This document shows positions 23,191-52,447 of a DNA stretch of 64,000 bases, in pieces; the first letter of the stretch is position 1; every line of letters starts with the position of its first letter. A program made the translations under genes and the position numbers. Source of the stretch: Phymorhynchus buccinoides (taxonomy: Eukaryota > Mollusca > Gastropoda > Neogastropoda > Raphitomidae); NCBI GenBank assembly GCA_017654935.2, contig CM065690.1:33823868-33887867 (forward strand), written 5' to 3'. A model generated the notes under the pieces. The model was not told the origin of the DNA. It searched no databases and was given only the letters and a program-made list of their open reading frames with translations.

Positions 23191-26100
23191 GCATTATGCT
23201 GCGGGAGAATGGCTCCGTCAAGAATCAGGGATGCTATACTTCAGGAGAATGGCACTGTTGTAAACCAGCAATAATATGGTATTTGAGAATGTCTCCTGTC
23301 TGGCTTTTTGTTTTGCACAGGAGAATGATACTGTTGTTAAACTAGCAATGATAGCGTATTGGAGAATGTCTCATGTCTTGGGGTTTTTTCACAGGAGAAT
23401 GGCACTGTTGTAAAACTACCAATGATATCGTGTAAGAGAATGTCTCATGTGTTGTATTTTTAGGGCACAGGAGAATGGCTTTGTTGTAAACCAGCAATAA
23501 TGTGGTATAGGAAAATGTCTACTTTGACTTTTTATTTATTTATTGTTTTAGATGAATGGCAGAGTGGCTCTGTTGTAAACCAGAATTGTTATGCTGCAGG
23601 AGAATCCTTTGTTGTAGACCAACAATTTTATGCCACGGGAGAATGGCTGGCTCTGTTGTAAACAAGATTGTTTATTCGTTTTGTCACAGGAGAATGGTTC
23701 TGTTGTAAAGCAATATTGTTATGTTTCAGCCGGCTATATTGTAAATCAAAATGGTATGCCTCATGAGAATGGCTATATTGTAAATCAAGAATGCTATGCC
23801 TCATGAGAATGGCTGTATTGTAAATCAAGAAAGGTATGCCTCATGAGAATGGCTATATAATGTTGTAAATCAAGAAAGGTATGCCTCATGAGAATGGCTA
23901 TATTGTAAATCAAGAATGGTATGCCTCATGAGAATGGCTATATTGTAAATCAAGAATGGTATGCCTCATGAGAATGGCTATGTTGTAAATCAAGAAAGGT
24001 ATGCCTCATGAGAATGGCTATGTAATGTTGTAAATCAAGAAAGGTATGCCTCATGAGAATGGCTATATTGTAAATCAAGAATGGTATGCCTCATGAGAAT
24101 GGCTATATAATGTTGTAAATCAAGAAAGGTATGCCTCATGAGAATGGCTATATAATGTTGTAAATCAAGAAAGGTATGCCTCATGAGAATGGCTATATAA
24201 TGTTGTAAATCAAGAAAGGTATGCCTCATGAGAATGGCTATATAATGTTGCAAATCAAGAATGGTATGCCTCATGAGAATGGCTATATAATGTTGTAAAT
24301 CAAGAATGGTATGCCTCATGAGAATGGCTATATAATGTTGTAAATCAAGAAAGGTATGCCTCATGAGAATGGCTATATAATGTTGTAAATCAAGAATGGT
24401 ATGCCTCATGAGAATGGCTATGTAATGTTGTAAATCAAGAAAGGTATGCCTCATGAGAATGGCTATATAATGTTGTAAATCAAGAAAGGTATGCCTCATG
24501 AGAATGGCTATATAATGTTGTAAATCAAGAATGGTATGCCTCATGAGAATGGCTATATAATGTTGTAAATCAAGAATGGTATGCCTCATGAGAATGGCTA
24601 TATAATGTTGTAAATCAAGAATGGTATGCCTCATGAGAATGGCTATATAATGTTGTAAATCAAGAATGGTATGCCTCATGAGAATGGCTATATAATGTTG
24701 TAAATCAAGAAAGGTATGCCTCATGAGAATGGCTATATAATGTTGTAAATCAAGAATGGTATGCCTCATGAGAATGGCTATATAATGTTGTAAATCAAGA
24801 AAGGTATGCCTCATGAGAATGGCTATATAATGTTGTAAATCAAGAAAGGTATGCCTCATGAGAATGGCTATATAATGTTGTAAATCAAGAAAGGTATGCC
24901 TCATGAGAATGGCTATGTAATGTTGTAAATCAAGAAAGGTATGCCTCATGAGAATGGCTATATAATGTTGTAAATCAAGAAAGGTATGCCTCATGAGAAT
25001 GGCTATATAATGTTGTAAATCAAGAAAGGTATGCCTCATGAGAATGGCTATATAATGTTGTAAATCAAGAAAGGTATGCCTCATGAGAATGGCTATATAA
25101 TGTTGTAAATCAAGAATGGTATGCCTCATGAGAATGGCTATATAATGTTGTAAATCAAGAATGGTATGCCTCATGAGAATGGCTATATAATGTTGTAAAT
25201 CAAGAATGGTATGCCTCATGAGAATGGCTATATAATGTTGTAAATCAAGAATGGTATGCCTCATGAGAATGGCTATATAATGTTGTAAATCAAGAAAGGT
25301 ATGCCTCATGAGAATGGCTATATAATGTTGTAAATCAAGAAAGGTATGCCTCATGAGAATGGCTATATAATGTTGTAAATCAAGAATGGTATGCCTCATG
25401 AGAATGGCTATATAATGTTGTAAATCAAGAATGGTATGCCTCATGAGAATGGCTATATTGTAAATCAAGAATGGTATGCCTCATGAGAATGGCTATATAA
25501 TGTTGTAAATCAAGAATGGTATGCCTCATGAGAATGGCTATATAATGTTGTAAATCAAGAAAGGTATGCCTCATGAGAATGGCTATATAATGTTGTAAAT
25601 CAAGAATGGTATGCCTCATGAGAATGGCTATATAATGTTGTAAATCAAGAAAGGTATGCCTCATGAGAATGGCTATATAATGTTGTAAATCAAGAAAGGT
25701 ATGCCTCATGAGAATGGCTATATAATGTTGTAAATCAAGAAAGGTATGCCTCATGAGAATGGCTATATAATGTTGTAAATCAAGAAAGGTATGCCTCATG
25801 AGAATGGCTATATAATGTTGTAAATCAAGAATGGTATGCCTCATGAGAATGGCTATATAATGTTGTAAATCAAGAATGGTATGCCTCATGAGAATGGCTA
25901 TATAATGTTGTAAATCAAGAATGGTATGCCTCATGAGAATGGCTATATAATGTTGTAAATCAAGAAAGGTATGCCTCATGAGAATGGCTATATAATGTTG
26001 TAAATCAAGAAAGGTATGCCTCATGAGAATGGCTATATAATGTTGTAAATCAAGAATGGTATGCCTCATGAGAATGGCTATATAATGTTGTAAATCAAGA

Positions 26101-26650
26101 AAGGTATGCCTCATGAGAATGGCTATATAATGTTGTAAATCAAGAAAGGTATGCCTCATGAGAATGGCTATATAATGTTGTAAATCAAGAAAGGTATGCC
26201 TCATGAGAATGGCTATGTAATGTTGTAAATCAAGAAAGGTATGCCTCATGAGAATGGCTATGTAATGTTGTAAATCAAGAAAGGTATGCCTCATGAGAAT
26301 GGCTATATAATGTTGTAAATCAAGAAAGGTATGCCTCATGAGAATGGCTATATAATGTTGTAAATCAAGAAAGGTATGCCTCATGAGAATGGCTATATAA
26401 TGTTGTAAATCAAGAATGGTATGCCTCATGAGAATGGCTATATTGTTGTAAATCAAGAAAGGTATGCCTCATGAGAATGGCTATATTGCAAATCAAGAAT
26501 GGTATGCCTCATGAGAATGGCTATATTGTTGCAAATCAAGAATGGTATGCCTCATGAGAATGGCTATATTGCAAATCAAGAAAGGTATGCCTCATGAGAA
26601 TGGCTATATTGCAAATCAAGAATGGTATGGCTCATGGGAATGGCTCTGTT
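23190..26650 (-). repeat. 45-bp tandem repeat array with degenerate left flank
   Basis: From about 23740 to 26640 a 45-bp unit (landmarks GAATGGCTATATAATGTTG, TAAATCAAGAA, GGTATGCCTCATGA) is repeated about 60-65 times by length. From 23190 to 23740 older, longer and divergent relatives (GGAGAATGGC, TTGTTGTAAACCAG) grade into it. Because 45 is a multiple of three, one - frame stays open (24035-25468 and 25425-26456; 15 residues per unit, HYIAILMRHT then I or F, then LDLQ). A 5-base-shorter unit near 25450 shifts frame and separates the two frames. No start context, splice signals or known domain is seen; treated as noncoding satellite. Confidence 0.95.
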
Positions 26651-26916
26651 GTGAAGAAAGGTATGACTCATGTGCGTGGCGTGCATATGGCATGCATGAG
26701 TACGTGTGACTGAGTGTGCGTGCGTGCATACATGCATGAGTACATGTGTGTGTACATGTGTGCATGCATTTCTGAAAAAGATAATCTATTGAATAATAAT
26801 AATTGGATGATTACATGCTGCCCCAGTCTGTCAAGGGCATTTGGGTTTTGTCTTTTTGACCCCCAGCTTAAGCACAAATTTGGCCTGTATTAACTCTCGT
26901 TCAAGCAATGAATGCA

Positions 26917-27107
26917 TTAACCCTTTCACCGCCAATGTCGCATATCTGAAGATCTTATTTTCTTAATTTTGGGAGGTAAGGATAGGCCTAATGTTATGCA
27001 TTTCACAGAGAAATTCCCAATAACTGCAGATACGTTTTCATTTCTACCCTGTTCAGTTTACTGGTATTTGGGGGCAAAAACAAAATGGCTGGCGGCGAAA
27101 GGGTTAA
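26917..27107. mobile_element. TTAA-flanked MITE, copy 2 (inverted, internally shortened)
   Basis: It starts TTAACCCTTTCACCGCCA and ends TGGCGGCGAAAGGGTTAA, with an internal order opposite to the other copies (GTCGCAT at the left end, AAAATGGCTGG at the right). At 191 bp it lacks part of the middle. Confidence 0.88.
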
Positions 27108-27119
27108 TTATCTTGTTTC

Positions 27120-27152
27120 GGACATATTATGATTGATTAGTGTTTGTGAGTG

Positions 27153-27190
<38 letters not shown>

Positions 27191-27536
27191 GGGGGGGGGG
27201 TCCGTTTTATTGCAGAAATCTTGTAAAAAAAATTTATTTACAATTATTTTATTATTCGTATTTTGTATGTAGAATGTCTACGTCTTGTAAACTTTAAATG
27301 CTTGTCAATGAGGTAGAAGGGTATTTTTGTTTTTTGCAAAATTTGTCTATTATAATTAGTCATGTAATTGATATGTCGATTGCAGTATGATTTTATTTCA
27401 AGTTGCAGTATTGTATTCAAACTTGATTGGGAATGTGAATGTGGTCTCTATGTTTCTTCTTAGAATGTTCATGTTGTAACTATTTTACTGTATAATTAAT
27501 TGTGTGCGAGTGTGCGTGTGCGCATGCATGTGTGTG

Positions 27537-27586
<50 letters not shown>

Positions 27587-27772
27587 TGTGTGTGTGTGTG
27601 TGTGTGTGAGTAAGGAAGTAAGAGAACGTTGTGTGTAGGCATCGTGCTTATTTTACTTTCTAATGATTAATTATTTGTTTGCCTTTAAATTTAATGTTCT
27701 TGTTATCAATGTAAAGCGCACTGAGCTCATGTGAGAAAGAGCGCTATATAAATTCCCATTATTATTATTATT
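27120..27772 (+). mobile_element. 3' tail of a LINE (CR1/L2-like): GT tract, AAGCGC...GCGCTATATAAAT and ATT repeats
   Basis: The end AAAGCGCACTGAGCTC ... GCGCTATATAAATTCC followed by ATTATT repeats matches the tail of the LINE that ends at about 50502. GT microsatellites at 27155-27189 and 27541-27609 sit where that LINE also has a GT tract. No coding part is kept; the left limit is uncertain. Confidence 0.6.
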
Positions 27773-28681
27773 ATCACAACTACCTCTATCAAGTTGTGTA
27801 AGCCTTTGTGTATGCTGGCATGCCTGTTTTTAAACCATGATGTTGAAAAACTTAACATAGAATTTAAATACTGGATCAATATTTATGAAGGTTTAAGGTA
27901 GGATCACACAAAAGGCTCATTACATTTTGAAACTAAGTCGGTAGTATTTGAATAGACTTACAGGAATTGGAAAGGAAAATTAGTTGTAAGGGAAATAACT
28001 CCTTCAATTTTTATGGGCGATAATGCTGCCAAGACTTATTTCCCTTCAACGGTTAGGCTGCAAACTACATCCTCTGAGATAACTTTCGCTATATCATATG
28101 TAGCTATATCAGAGGCGGATCTGGGGTGGGGGTACAGGTGTTCCAAACCCCCCTCCCCTAAAAAAAATTAAAATTAAAAAAAAAAAAGAGAAAGAAAGAA
28201 AAAGAATTAAAAAATTTTACCTAGTGTTATTTTAAGCCAGAGTTTTACCTTTTTTGTATTTAACATTCAAATTATCGTCAGCCCCCAACCCAGGCATTGG
28301 ACTCTGCCCCCACCCTTACCACCTTCTGGACTGACTGATCTGCCCATGTATATCTCCATTATTTTATTATTTGTTTGTCTTATAAACTTTACTATGAGTA
28401 GTGACAGAAATTCACAAGCAAGTTTTCGTGAAAGGTTTGGGTGTTTATTCTTGGAGTCCCATTTGATCTTGAAATTAATCTGGATTCTCTTTCATTTACA
28501 TACAAGAAAGAGGGAGAGAAAGAGACAGACAAACAGAGAAAGGTACATCACTGTTCTTTGCAAGAGATCAACTTATTTAAACTTTCTTCGCCTCATTCAT
28601 TTTTAATCATTTCGTATAGATGAGTTTGTTAGTTTGTTTTACAACTACTGTATCATTGACTGTCAAAATCATTTGTATTTG

Positions 28682-28903
28682 ATCTATTGGCCACTGCAAC
28701 GACCACCTTTTGCAAGAGTGAATGCCCTTGGTAGATGCTTCAGTACTGACCAAACAAGGGAGTAACTCTCGCCAATAACCCAATTTGAGGCCACTAAATG
28801 GCTGCCTTTTGCAAGAGTGAATGCCCTTTTCGATACTGACCAACAAGGGCTTAACTCTGACTGTCAAGGGTGTTAATAACCCTAGTTGCAGTGGCCAATA
28901 GAT
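28682..28903. mobile_element. 222-bp MITE with perfect 19-bp terminal inverted repeats
   Basis: ATCTATTGGCCACTGCAAC (28682-28700) is exactly the reverse complement of 28885-28903. Inside are two diverged direct copies around TTTTGCAAGAGTGAATGCCC (near 28707 and 28806). No flanking target duplication is obvious. Confidence 0.82.
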
Positions 28904-29089
28904 AAAGAGCTATTAGGCATTGTTCATAGAAATATTCTGCCTATGTTCATTTTGTAATAAACTATGTATAGAAACGTGTACTGTGATGTTTGGAATTGGA
29001 GCACCATTATCTTGTTGACCTGAGAAAACCAACCAAGCCAATATCAAGGCAAACGATCCATCAGCCCTTTTTATCTTGAACATAAGAGC

Positions 29090-29356
29090 ATGGGTGCAAC
29101 TACACAAAATGAAAAAAACTGAAAGGCCGGGATCCAGGGGTAATGTCCCCCTGCAGCTGAAGCAAACATTTATTTATTCTGGTATCTTCAGTTTGCTTTT
29201 TCCACAATTTATAGAAAGACTGCTTATTTTAAAGAGCTTGAAAAATACAGTAGACACACAAAGATCTTCTTTGACAAGTTTTAAAAACAGGAAATTCCTT
29301 TTCTGGTAAAATTCAAAAACAGGAAATCCTTGTATACCAGGAAAAGTTGCACCCAT
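29090..29356. mobile_element. MITE with ATGGGTGCAACT ends, copy 1
   Basis: ATGGGTGCAACT at the left and its inverse AGTTGCACCCAT (one base varies) at the right enclose about 267 bp that closely match 36466-36728 (shared GGTAATGTCCCCCTGCAGC, ACAGTAGACACACAAAGATC, ACAGGAAATCCTTGTATACC). Confidence 0.85.
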
Positions 29357-29394
29357 GTAAGAGACACAGCTATGCTAGCAGTGTTGCACATGTG

Positions 29395-29572
29395 AACACA
29401 CACACACACACAGAGACACACACACAGACAGAGAGAGAGAGAGACACACACACACACACACACACACACACATCACAGAGAGAGAGAGAGAGAGAGAGAG
29501 ACACACACACACACACACACACACCACACACACACACATACACACACACACAGACACACACACACACACACA
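29395..29572. repeat. Compound (CA)n/(GA)n microsatellite
   Basis: Alternating CA and GA tracts; CA dominates. It starts about 40 bases after the preceding MITE. Nothing recognisable follows from 29573 to about 30080. Confidence 0.95.
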
Positions 29573-30082
29573 AAGTGTGTTTGGTCTCTTTATTTTGTAC
29601 ATCATTTTGCATTTTGTACAGATTCAGCATAAACCCTTAATCAACAAGCAATACATTGAATTCAAATCATTTTAACTTGAATGCAAGCATGTCCAAGGCA
29701 GTTTATTGCCGACTCCTCCCCCACCCCTTCTCCTCCCATTGCTTGCTAAAACTGTGAAATTACTGCAAAATAAGAGGTAAAACGCTCTTGAAGCAGAAAA
29801 ATAGACAAGAGACACTAAAATAGCCTTCACCTCCCTCCACAGAACATTCAAGCATCAATGAATAAACACGTATATACATTACATATAATTGCAGGGTAGG
29901 TCAGGAAATGTAACCAAACCGTCCCACCTTAACTTGCATCCATTTAGTGGAAGAAACTGAACAATTTAACAGTATGGTTTCAGTCTTCTCTTTGAAGCTC
30001 AAACCACGAGTTCTACAATGGGGGGAAAAGGGATCAGCCAGGGCACATCACAATAAAACAAATTCACATCGAATCAAGAGAG

Positions 30083-30756
30083 TACTGTATTTTACGGACT
30101 ATGAAGTGCATTATAATATAAAGCACCCCTACCACCCAAAAACCAACAAGAAAACCATTACACAAACTCTCATTTTACTAAAATAACTTTCTATATTACA
30201 CTGTTTTTTTCGGATGATTAGGCGCTGCTATAAATAAGGCGAATAGGGCAATTTTCAAGAAAATCTGAAAAAATGAAAGCAAAAGGCACCTTGCAAAAAA
30301 GAGTCAAACTTTGAAGCCTGTACGCGTCCTGTAAATGCTTCCCGACCGCCATTACTGCTGTCATAAACGAGAGTTGGCTCCCCTTTCAAATAATCGAACT
30401 TCCGTTTGTGCGTCTTCCTGTTGATGCGTTTGGACAATTCTTCGCGAAAACTGATAGAATTATGGCATTTTAAGCTCTACAACAATGCTTTTCACATCCA
30501 ATGAAGGGCTATGGCATCTGTTTGGACGGTATCTCAGATGATAATAGGGATTTTGAAGCATTTTAACGTGAGTATTTTTGTCCTATCGGCGACTCATGAC
30601 CACTTTCGATGTCTGACTCACAGTAGACTGACTGAACATGGCAATTGTTGCCTCTCTTCTCATGATTTTGTTCACTAATAGGGCGCCCTCGTTTATTAGG
30701 CGCATAGGTCGAAATTGGAGAAATAAATTTCGCCTTATAACCCGAAAATTACGGTA
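30083..30756. mobile_element. Inverted-repeat element with TACNGTA...CGGACTATAAG-type ends, copy 1 (long)
   Basis: The left end TACTGTATTTTACGGACTAT and the right end CCTTATAACCCGAAAATTAC (then GGTA) are imperfect inverted copies. Internal relatives of the end motif occur near 30215 and 30690. The interior contains no reading frame of note. Confidence 0.6.
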
Positions 30757-30810
30757 GTCATATTTTATGGGACAGTGGTCTGAGTCTGGGGAAAAAAGAA
30801 AAGTATTGCT

Positions 30811-31057
30811 TTAACCCTTTCACCGCCAGCCATCTTTGAAGCAAAATTTCCATTAAGCTTACTTGACTACAGAAAAGATTTCGTCTGCAATATTGTGGGA
30901 TTTCTCTGTGACACATTTAGAATAGGGTCAATCCTTACTGTCACATTTAGGAACACAGTATCATTGAATAACAGACCCTGATTTCAAGGGTTTTAATGAC
31001 ATGAGTGTTTAAATCATTGTGGTGCAAAAATGCGACGTTGGCGGTGAAAGGGTTTAA
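30811..31057. mobile_element. TTAA-flanked MITE, copy 3
   Basis: The element is 247 bp, from TTAACCCTTTCACCGCCA to TTGGCGGTGAAAGGGTTTAA. It lies 37 bases beyond the YJU2 stop codon, so it may lie within the YJU2 3' UTR and could supply its 3' end sequences. Confidence 0.9.
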
Positions 31058-31093
31058 GAGTCCATAAATTACAGTAGATCAAAATCCTGTCAT

Positions 31094-47899
<16,806 letters not shown>

Positions 47900-48114
47900 T
47901 TTGAAGCTCTTATTCGAGTTAAAATGACTCCGGAAAAACACACAAGACTATCTTCGTAAGCACAGCGTCCACAGCGGAAGTTGATTAAAGTAGCGGAAGT
48001 CGTAGTTTTGTGGTTTCAGTCCATGGGTGCAAAATAATTCTAACAATCGGAGTACATTGGGATGGTACGAAGCTCTCTCTCTCTCTTTAAATGTGAAGTT
48101 CATATATACTTGTG

Positions 48115-48309
48115 GCGGTACCAATGGTACTACCATAGCCGATGAGGTTTAACCGAGGCGTGGTCACCGCTACAGCTATCTGTATTAATTTAAAAAATCG
48201 GGACTTTACTGGTTTCGTACTGCCTCCGGGCATTGCCTCCACTGTTCCCACCATATTTGTATTTACAAATGTCCCATATGTGTCTGATTCAGACCAAGAG
48301 GACGTAAAA

Positions 48310-48310
<1 letters not shown>
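48115..48310 (-). repeat. 200-bp dispersed element, copy 2
   Basis: Inverse orientation of the family seen at 34648. Its TTTTACGTCCTC end runs into a CT tract (48311-48394). The other end contains a short duplication of GGTAC/CCATGG-like sequence. Confidence 0.9.

Positions 48311-48394
<84 letters not shown>
48311..48394. repeat. (CT)n microsatellite
   Basis: About 84 bases of CT at the boundary of the 200-bp element; followed by GT and GTAT-rich DNA to 48600. Confidence 0.98.
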
Positions 48395-48401
<7 letters not shown>

Positions 48402-49895
48402 AGTGAGTGAGTGATAGTTTGTATGCGGGAAGGTGAGGATATATGTATGTGTGTTTGCAAGTGTGAGAGTTTATAAATACATGCATGTTGTGTATATGTA
48501 TGGTATGGTATGTAGTGACTATGTATGTATGTATGTAAATACGTATGTATCTATATTAATGTGTATGTCTTGAAGTAACATTTATTTATTTATTTGTTTA
48601 TGCATTCGTTTGATTGTTAATTTATTCATTTGACTGATTTTAGCTATTAAATCAGTGATTAGCTGTCATGTTATTTTTGCCATGCCATGATAGGAGCTGT
48701 GGGCCTAAATCATTAAAACATTTTGGAGTCTCTCTCTCGACGACGAAAATGGTGTTTTACGTCCTCTTGGTCTGAATCAGACACATATGGGACTCAGTCT
48801 GTCTCCATCAATGACTCATCTTCTGCAATGGTTGGCCTCACATGTGGGGTTCCTCAAGGCTCAGTACTTGGACCAGTCCTCTTCATCATGTACACTAAAC
48901 CCCTGTCCGAGTTGATCACTTCTCATTCAGTTGATTCTCAGTCTTTTGCTGATGATACACAACTCCACAAGCCTGTATCCCCATCTACCATTCTTCCTTC
49001 TATATCTTCACTTGAATTCTGCATTCGCAACATCAAATCATGGATGCTACAAAACAAACTGAAGCTGAATGACGACAAAACGGAGGCCTTGTTCATCCAC
49101 TCTCCATCTAGAAAACTTTCGTACCCAAAGCCTGATTCCATCTCTGTCTGTGACACTCAAATACCTTTTTCTCCTTCTGCTAGAAATCTTGGCTTCCACA
49201 TCTCTCAAGATATGAGTGTTGACTCACAAGTTCAAACTATCTGTCGGTCAGCATACTGTGAGCTGCGTCGCATTGGTACGATTCGCCATCTCCTGTCTAT
49301 AGATACTACTAAAATACTAGTCTGCGCTTTTGTTCTCTCTAAACTAGATTATTGTAATTCACTCTTGTATGGCTGCCCCCAACACCTCATTGACAAGCTT
49401 CAAAAAGTCCAGAACTCTGCTGCCAGACTTGTCCTCAAGGTCTCTAAGTATCATCATGTTCAACCACTCCTGATATCCCTTCATTGGCTTTCCATCAAAG
49501 CACGTATTGACTACAAAATTTCCACTCTATGTCATTCTTATTTCTCTGGAAATGCCCCTAGCTACATTTCTGACATGCTTTCTGTCTATACTCCATCAAG
49601 GCAATTGCGGTCATCTTCAGATTCCAAAATTCTCTGTGTTCCTAGTACACGAACAAAAATGTTTGGTGAGCGCTCCTTTTCCTTTTCGGCCCCATCAGTT
49701 TGGAACTCCTTACCACGCGAAATCCGCCATATCCAGTCCTTGCAATGTTTCAAATCAGCTCTCAAGACCCACCTGTTCAAGCTACATCACAACCTTTAGG
49801 CCACATTACTTCTGGACTCTATTCTCACACACACACTCCCCTCCCCCCATATTAGTTTCACTGTGTGTTGACTGCAATGTCTACGTCAGCTTTGT

Positions 49896-50048
<153 letters not shown>

Positions 50049-50118
50049 TGATGCTTTGTTCAACTGATTGTATTTTGTATTGTGTTTTTTGGGTGGGGTG
50101 AGTGGTGGTGATGGTAAC

Positions 50119-50333
<215 letters not shown>

Positions 50334-50711
50334 ATGTGTGGGTGGGGTGTGTATGTGTATGCCTATTTGCATGTGCGTGAGCAATTATTTCGTGTTGTTG
50401 TTGAATTTGTTGCTTCTTAATTTTTGTTGTTGTTAAGCGCATAGAGCTCCACATTGGTGGAGGAATGCGCTATATAAATGATTCACTATTATTATTATTA
50501 AATACAAATATGGTGGGAACAATACTGGAGGCAATGCCCGGAGGCAGTACGAAACCAGTAAAGTCCCGATTTTTTTAATTACTGAATACAGATAGGTGTA
50601 GCGGTAACCACGCCTCGGTTAAACCTCATCGGCTATGGCACCGCTACAAGTATTTTCAGGAGTCTCTCTCTCTGAATGAATGATCTGTTTAACGTCCTCG
50701 ATCGAATGAAT

Positions 50712-50915
50712 GAAAAATTGTGTTTTACGTCCTCTCGGTCATAGACACATATGGGACATTTGTAAATACAAAGATGGTGGGAACAATACTGGAGGCAATG
50801 CCCAGAGGCAGTGCAACACCAGTAAAGTCCCGATTTTTTTTTAGCAATACAGATATATGTAGCTGTAACCACGCCCCGGTTAAACCTCATCGGCTATGGT
50901 ACCGCCACAAGTATA
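50712..50915 (+). repeat. 200-bp dispersed element, copy 4 (near full length)
   Basis: GTTTTACGTCCTCTCGGTCA through GGTACCGCCACAAGTAT. A fragment of another copy follows at about 50965-51017 and is cut by a CT tract at 51018-51059. Confidence 0.9.
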
Positions 50916-51015
50916 TTGCTATACATAGTATGCATTCGATAAGAGCGTCCTCGATCCGGTCTGGAATAGACACATAATTATGGGACATTAGAAGATAATA
51001 AAGATGGTGGGAACG

Positions 51016-51062
<47 letters not shown>

Positions 51063-51260
51063 CTACTACTGTCCTCTGTTAGGTAAAAACACTGCGGGCC
51101 GTGTGATGTCACGACTATATTCCATGAATCGAACACGGCGCGGCTGTTCAATCTACCTCCCACAGGAATGTAAATTTCGGTAAACACCCCCCTTCATTAA
51201 CGATGATTGCGGGGGTGGGGGTGGGGGGGGGGACGTCACTTCGCACCTTCCATGAATTAG

Positions 51261-51369
51261 TTGTTGTTGTTTGTAGAAGGTTTAACGTCCTCATGGCGGG
51301 AAACCCTTAGGGACAAGTTTATCTGGTGTATAAGGGCTTCCGGCCATTTTAACCTTCTACAAACAACAA
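51261..51369. mobile_element. 109-bp MITE with 10-bp target duplication
   Basis: TTGTTGTTTGTAGAAGGTT at the left is repeated in inverse at the right (AACCTTCTACAAACAACAA); the left copy has one extra TTG. CATGAATTAG flanks the element on both sides (51251-51260 and 51370-51379). The short interior includes TTAACGTCCTCATGGCGGG. Confidence 0.85.
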
Positions 51370-51544
51370 CATGAATTAGCCCCCTGGGCCCGGGACGATG
51401 GAGCAAGAAAGTAATTTCTTGTGTTTTATTTATGACCACGGTACGATGTGGGACCATGAGGGGAACTAAAGGACAACCGAATGAAAACTTGCAGCTGGCT
51501 GAGCACTACATAATGAATGAGACAAGACCGAGATGAGACAAGTA

Positions 51545-51745
51545 CTTGTAGCGGTGCCATAGCCGATGAAGCGTGGTTACCGCTACACCTATCTGTATTA
51601 ATAAAAAATCGGGACTTTACTGGTTTCGTACTGCCTCCGGGCATTGCCTCCAGTATTGTTCCCACCATATTTGTATTTACAAATGTCCCATATGTGTCTG
51701 ATTCAGACCAAGAGGACGTAAAACACCATTTTCGTCGTCGAGATG
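51545..51745 (-). repeat. 200-bp dispersed element, copy 5, next to the gap
   Basis: Inverse orientation, ending AAACACCATTTTCGTCGTCG just before the N run. Confidence 0.9.
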
Positions 51746-51756
51746 AGACAATCCGT

Positions 51757-52256
51757 NNNNNNNNNNNNNNNNNNNNNNNNNNNNNNNNNNNNNNNNNNNN
51801 NNNNNNNNNNNNNNNNNNNNNNNNNNNNNNNNNNNNNNNNNNNNNNNNNNNNNNNNNNNNNNNNNNNNNNNNNNNNNNNNNNNNNNNNNNNNNNNNNNNN
51901 NNNNNNNNNNNNNNNNNNNNNNNNNNNNNNNNNNNNNNNNNNNNNNNNNNNNNNNNNNNNNNNNNNNNNNNNNNNNNNNNNNNNNNNNNNNNNNNNNNNN
52001 NNNNNNNNNNNNNNNNNNNNNNNNNNNNNNNNNNNNNNNNNNNNNNNNNNNNNNNNNNNNNNNNNNNNNNNNNNNNNNNNNNNNNNNNNNNNNNNNNNNN
52101 NNNNNNNNNNNNNNNNNNNNNNNNNNNNNNNNNNNNNNNNNNNNNNNNNNNNNNNNNNNNNNNNNNNNNNNNNNNNNNNNNNNNNNNNNNNNNNNNNNNN
52201 NNNNNNNNNNNNNNNNNNNNNNNNNNNNNNNNNNNNNNNNNNNNNNNNNNNNNNNN
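51757..52256. other. Scaffold gap, 500 N
   Basis: Exactly 500 N, a conventional fixed gap size, so the true length is unknown. A GA tract starts at its right edge. Confidence 1.

Positions 52257-52302
<46 letters not shown>
52257..52302. repeat. (GA)n microsatellite at the gap edge
   Basis: 46 bases of AG following the N run; probably the cause of the assembly break. Confidence 0.95.
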
Positions 52303-52306
<4 letters not shown>

Positions 52307-52447
52307 CGTTAGTCCGGGCCGTTTTCGTCTTGAGTCCAGGGGCCGTAACTAGTAGGGCCGTTTTCGTCCCGAGTACCGGGGCCGTTTTCGTAACTAGTAG
52401 GGCCGTTTTCGTAGGGGCCGTTTTCGTCAGGGGCCGTTTTCTCCGGT
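52302..52447 (+). repeat. Short G/C-rich repeat GGGGCCGTTTTCGT, about seven irregular copies
   Basis: Copies of GGGCCGTTTTCGT separated by spacers such as AACTAGTA, CCCGAGTACC and AGG. Spacing is irregular (about 15-45 bases). Confidence 0.85.

Noticed and set aside
24035..26456. Repeat proteins of 477 and 343 residues on - (HYIAILMRHT units)
   Set aside because: The frame is open only because the unit is 45 bp; it is broken by a 5-base deletion, has no exon or promoter context and grades into non-coding relatives.
48723..48795. First 25 codons of the LINE frame as its true N-terminus
   Set aside because: They translate the 200-bp dispersed element into which the LINE is inserted; the LINE itself is 5'-truncated at about 48796.
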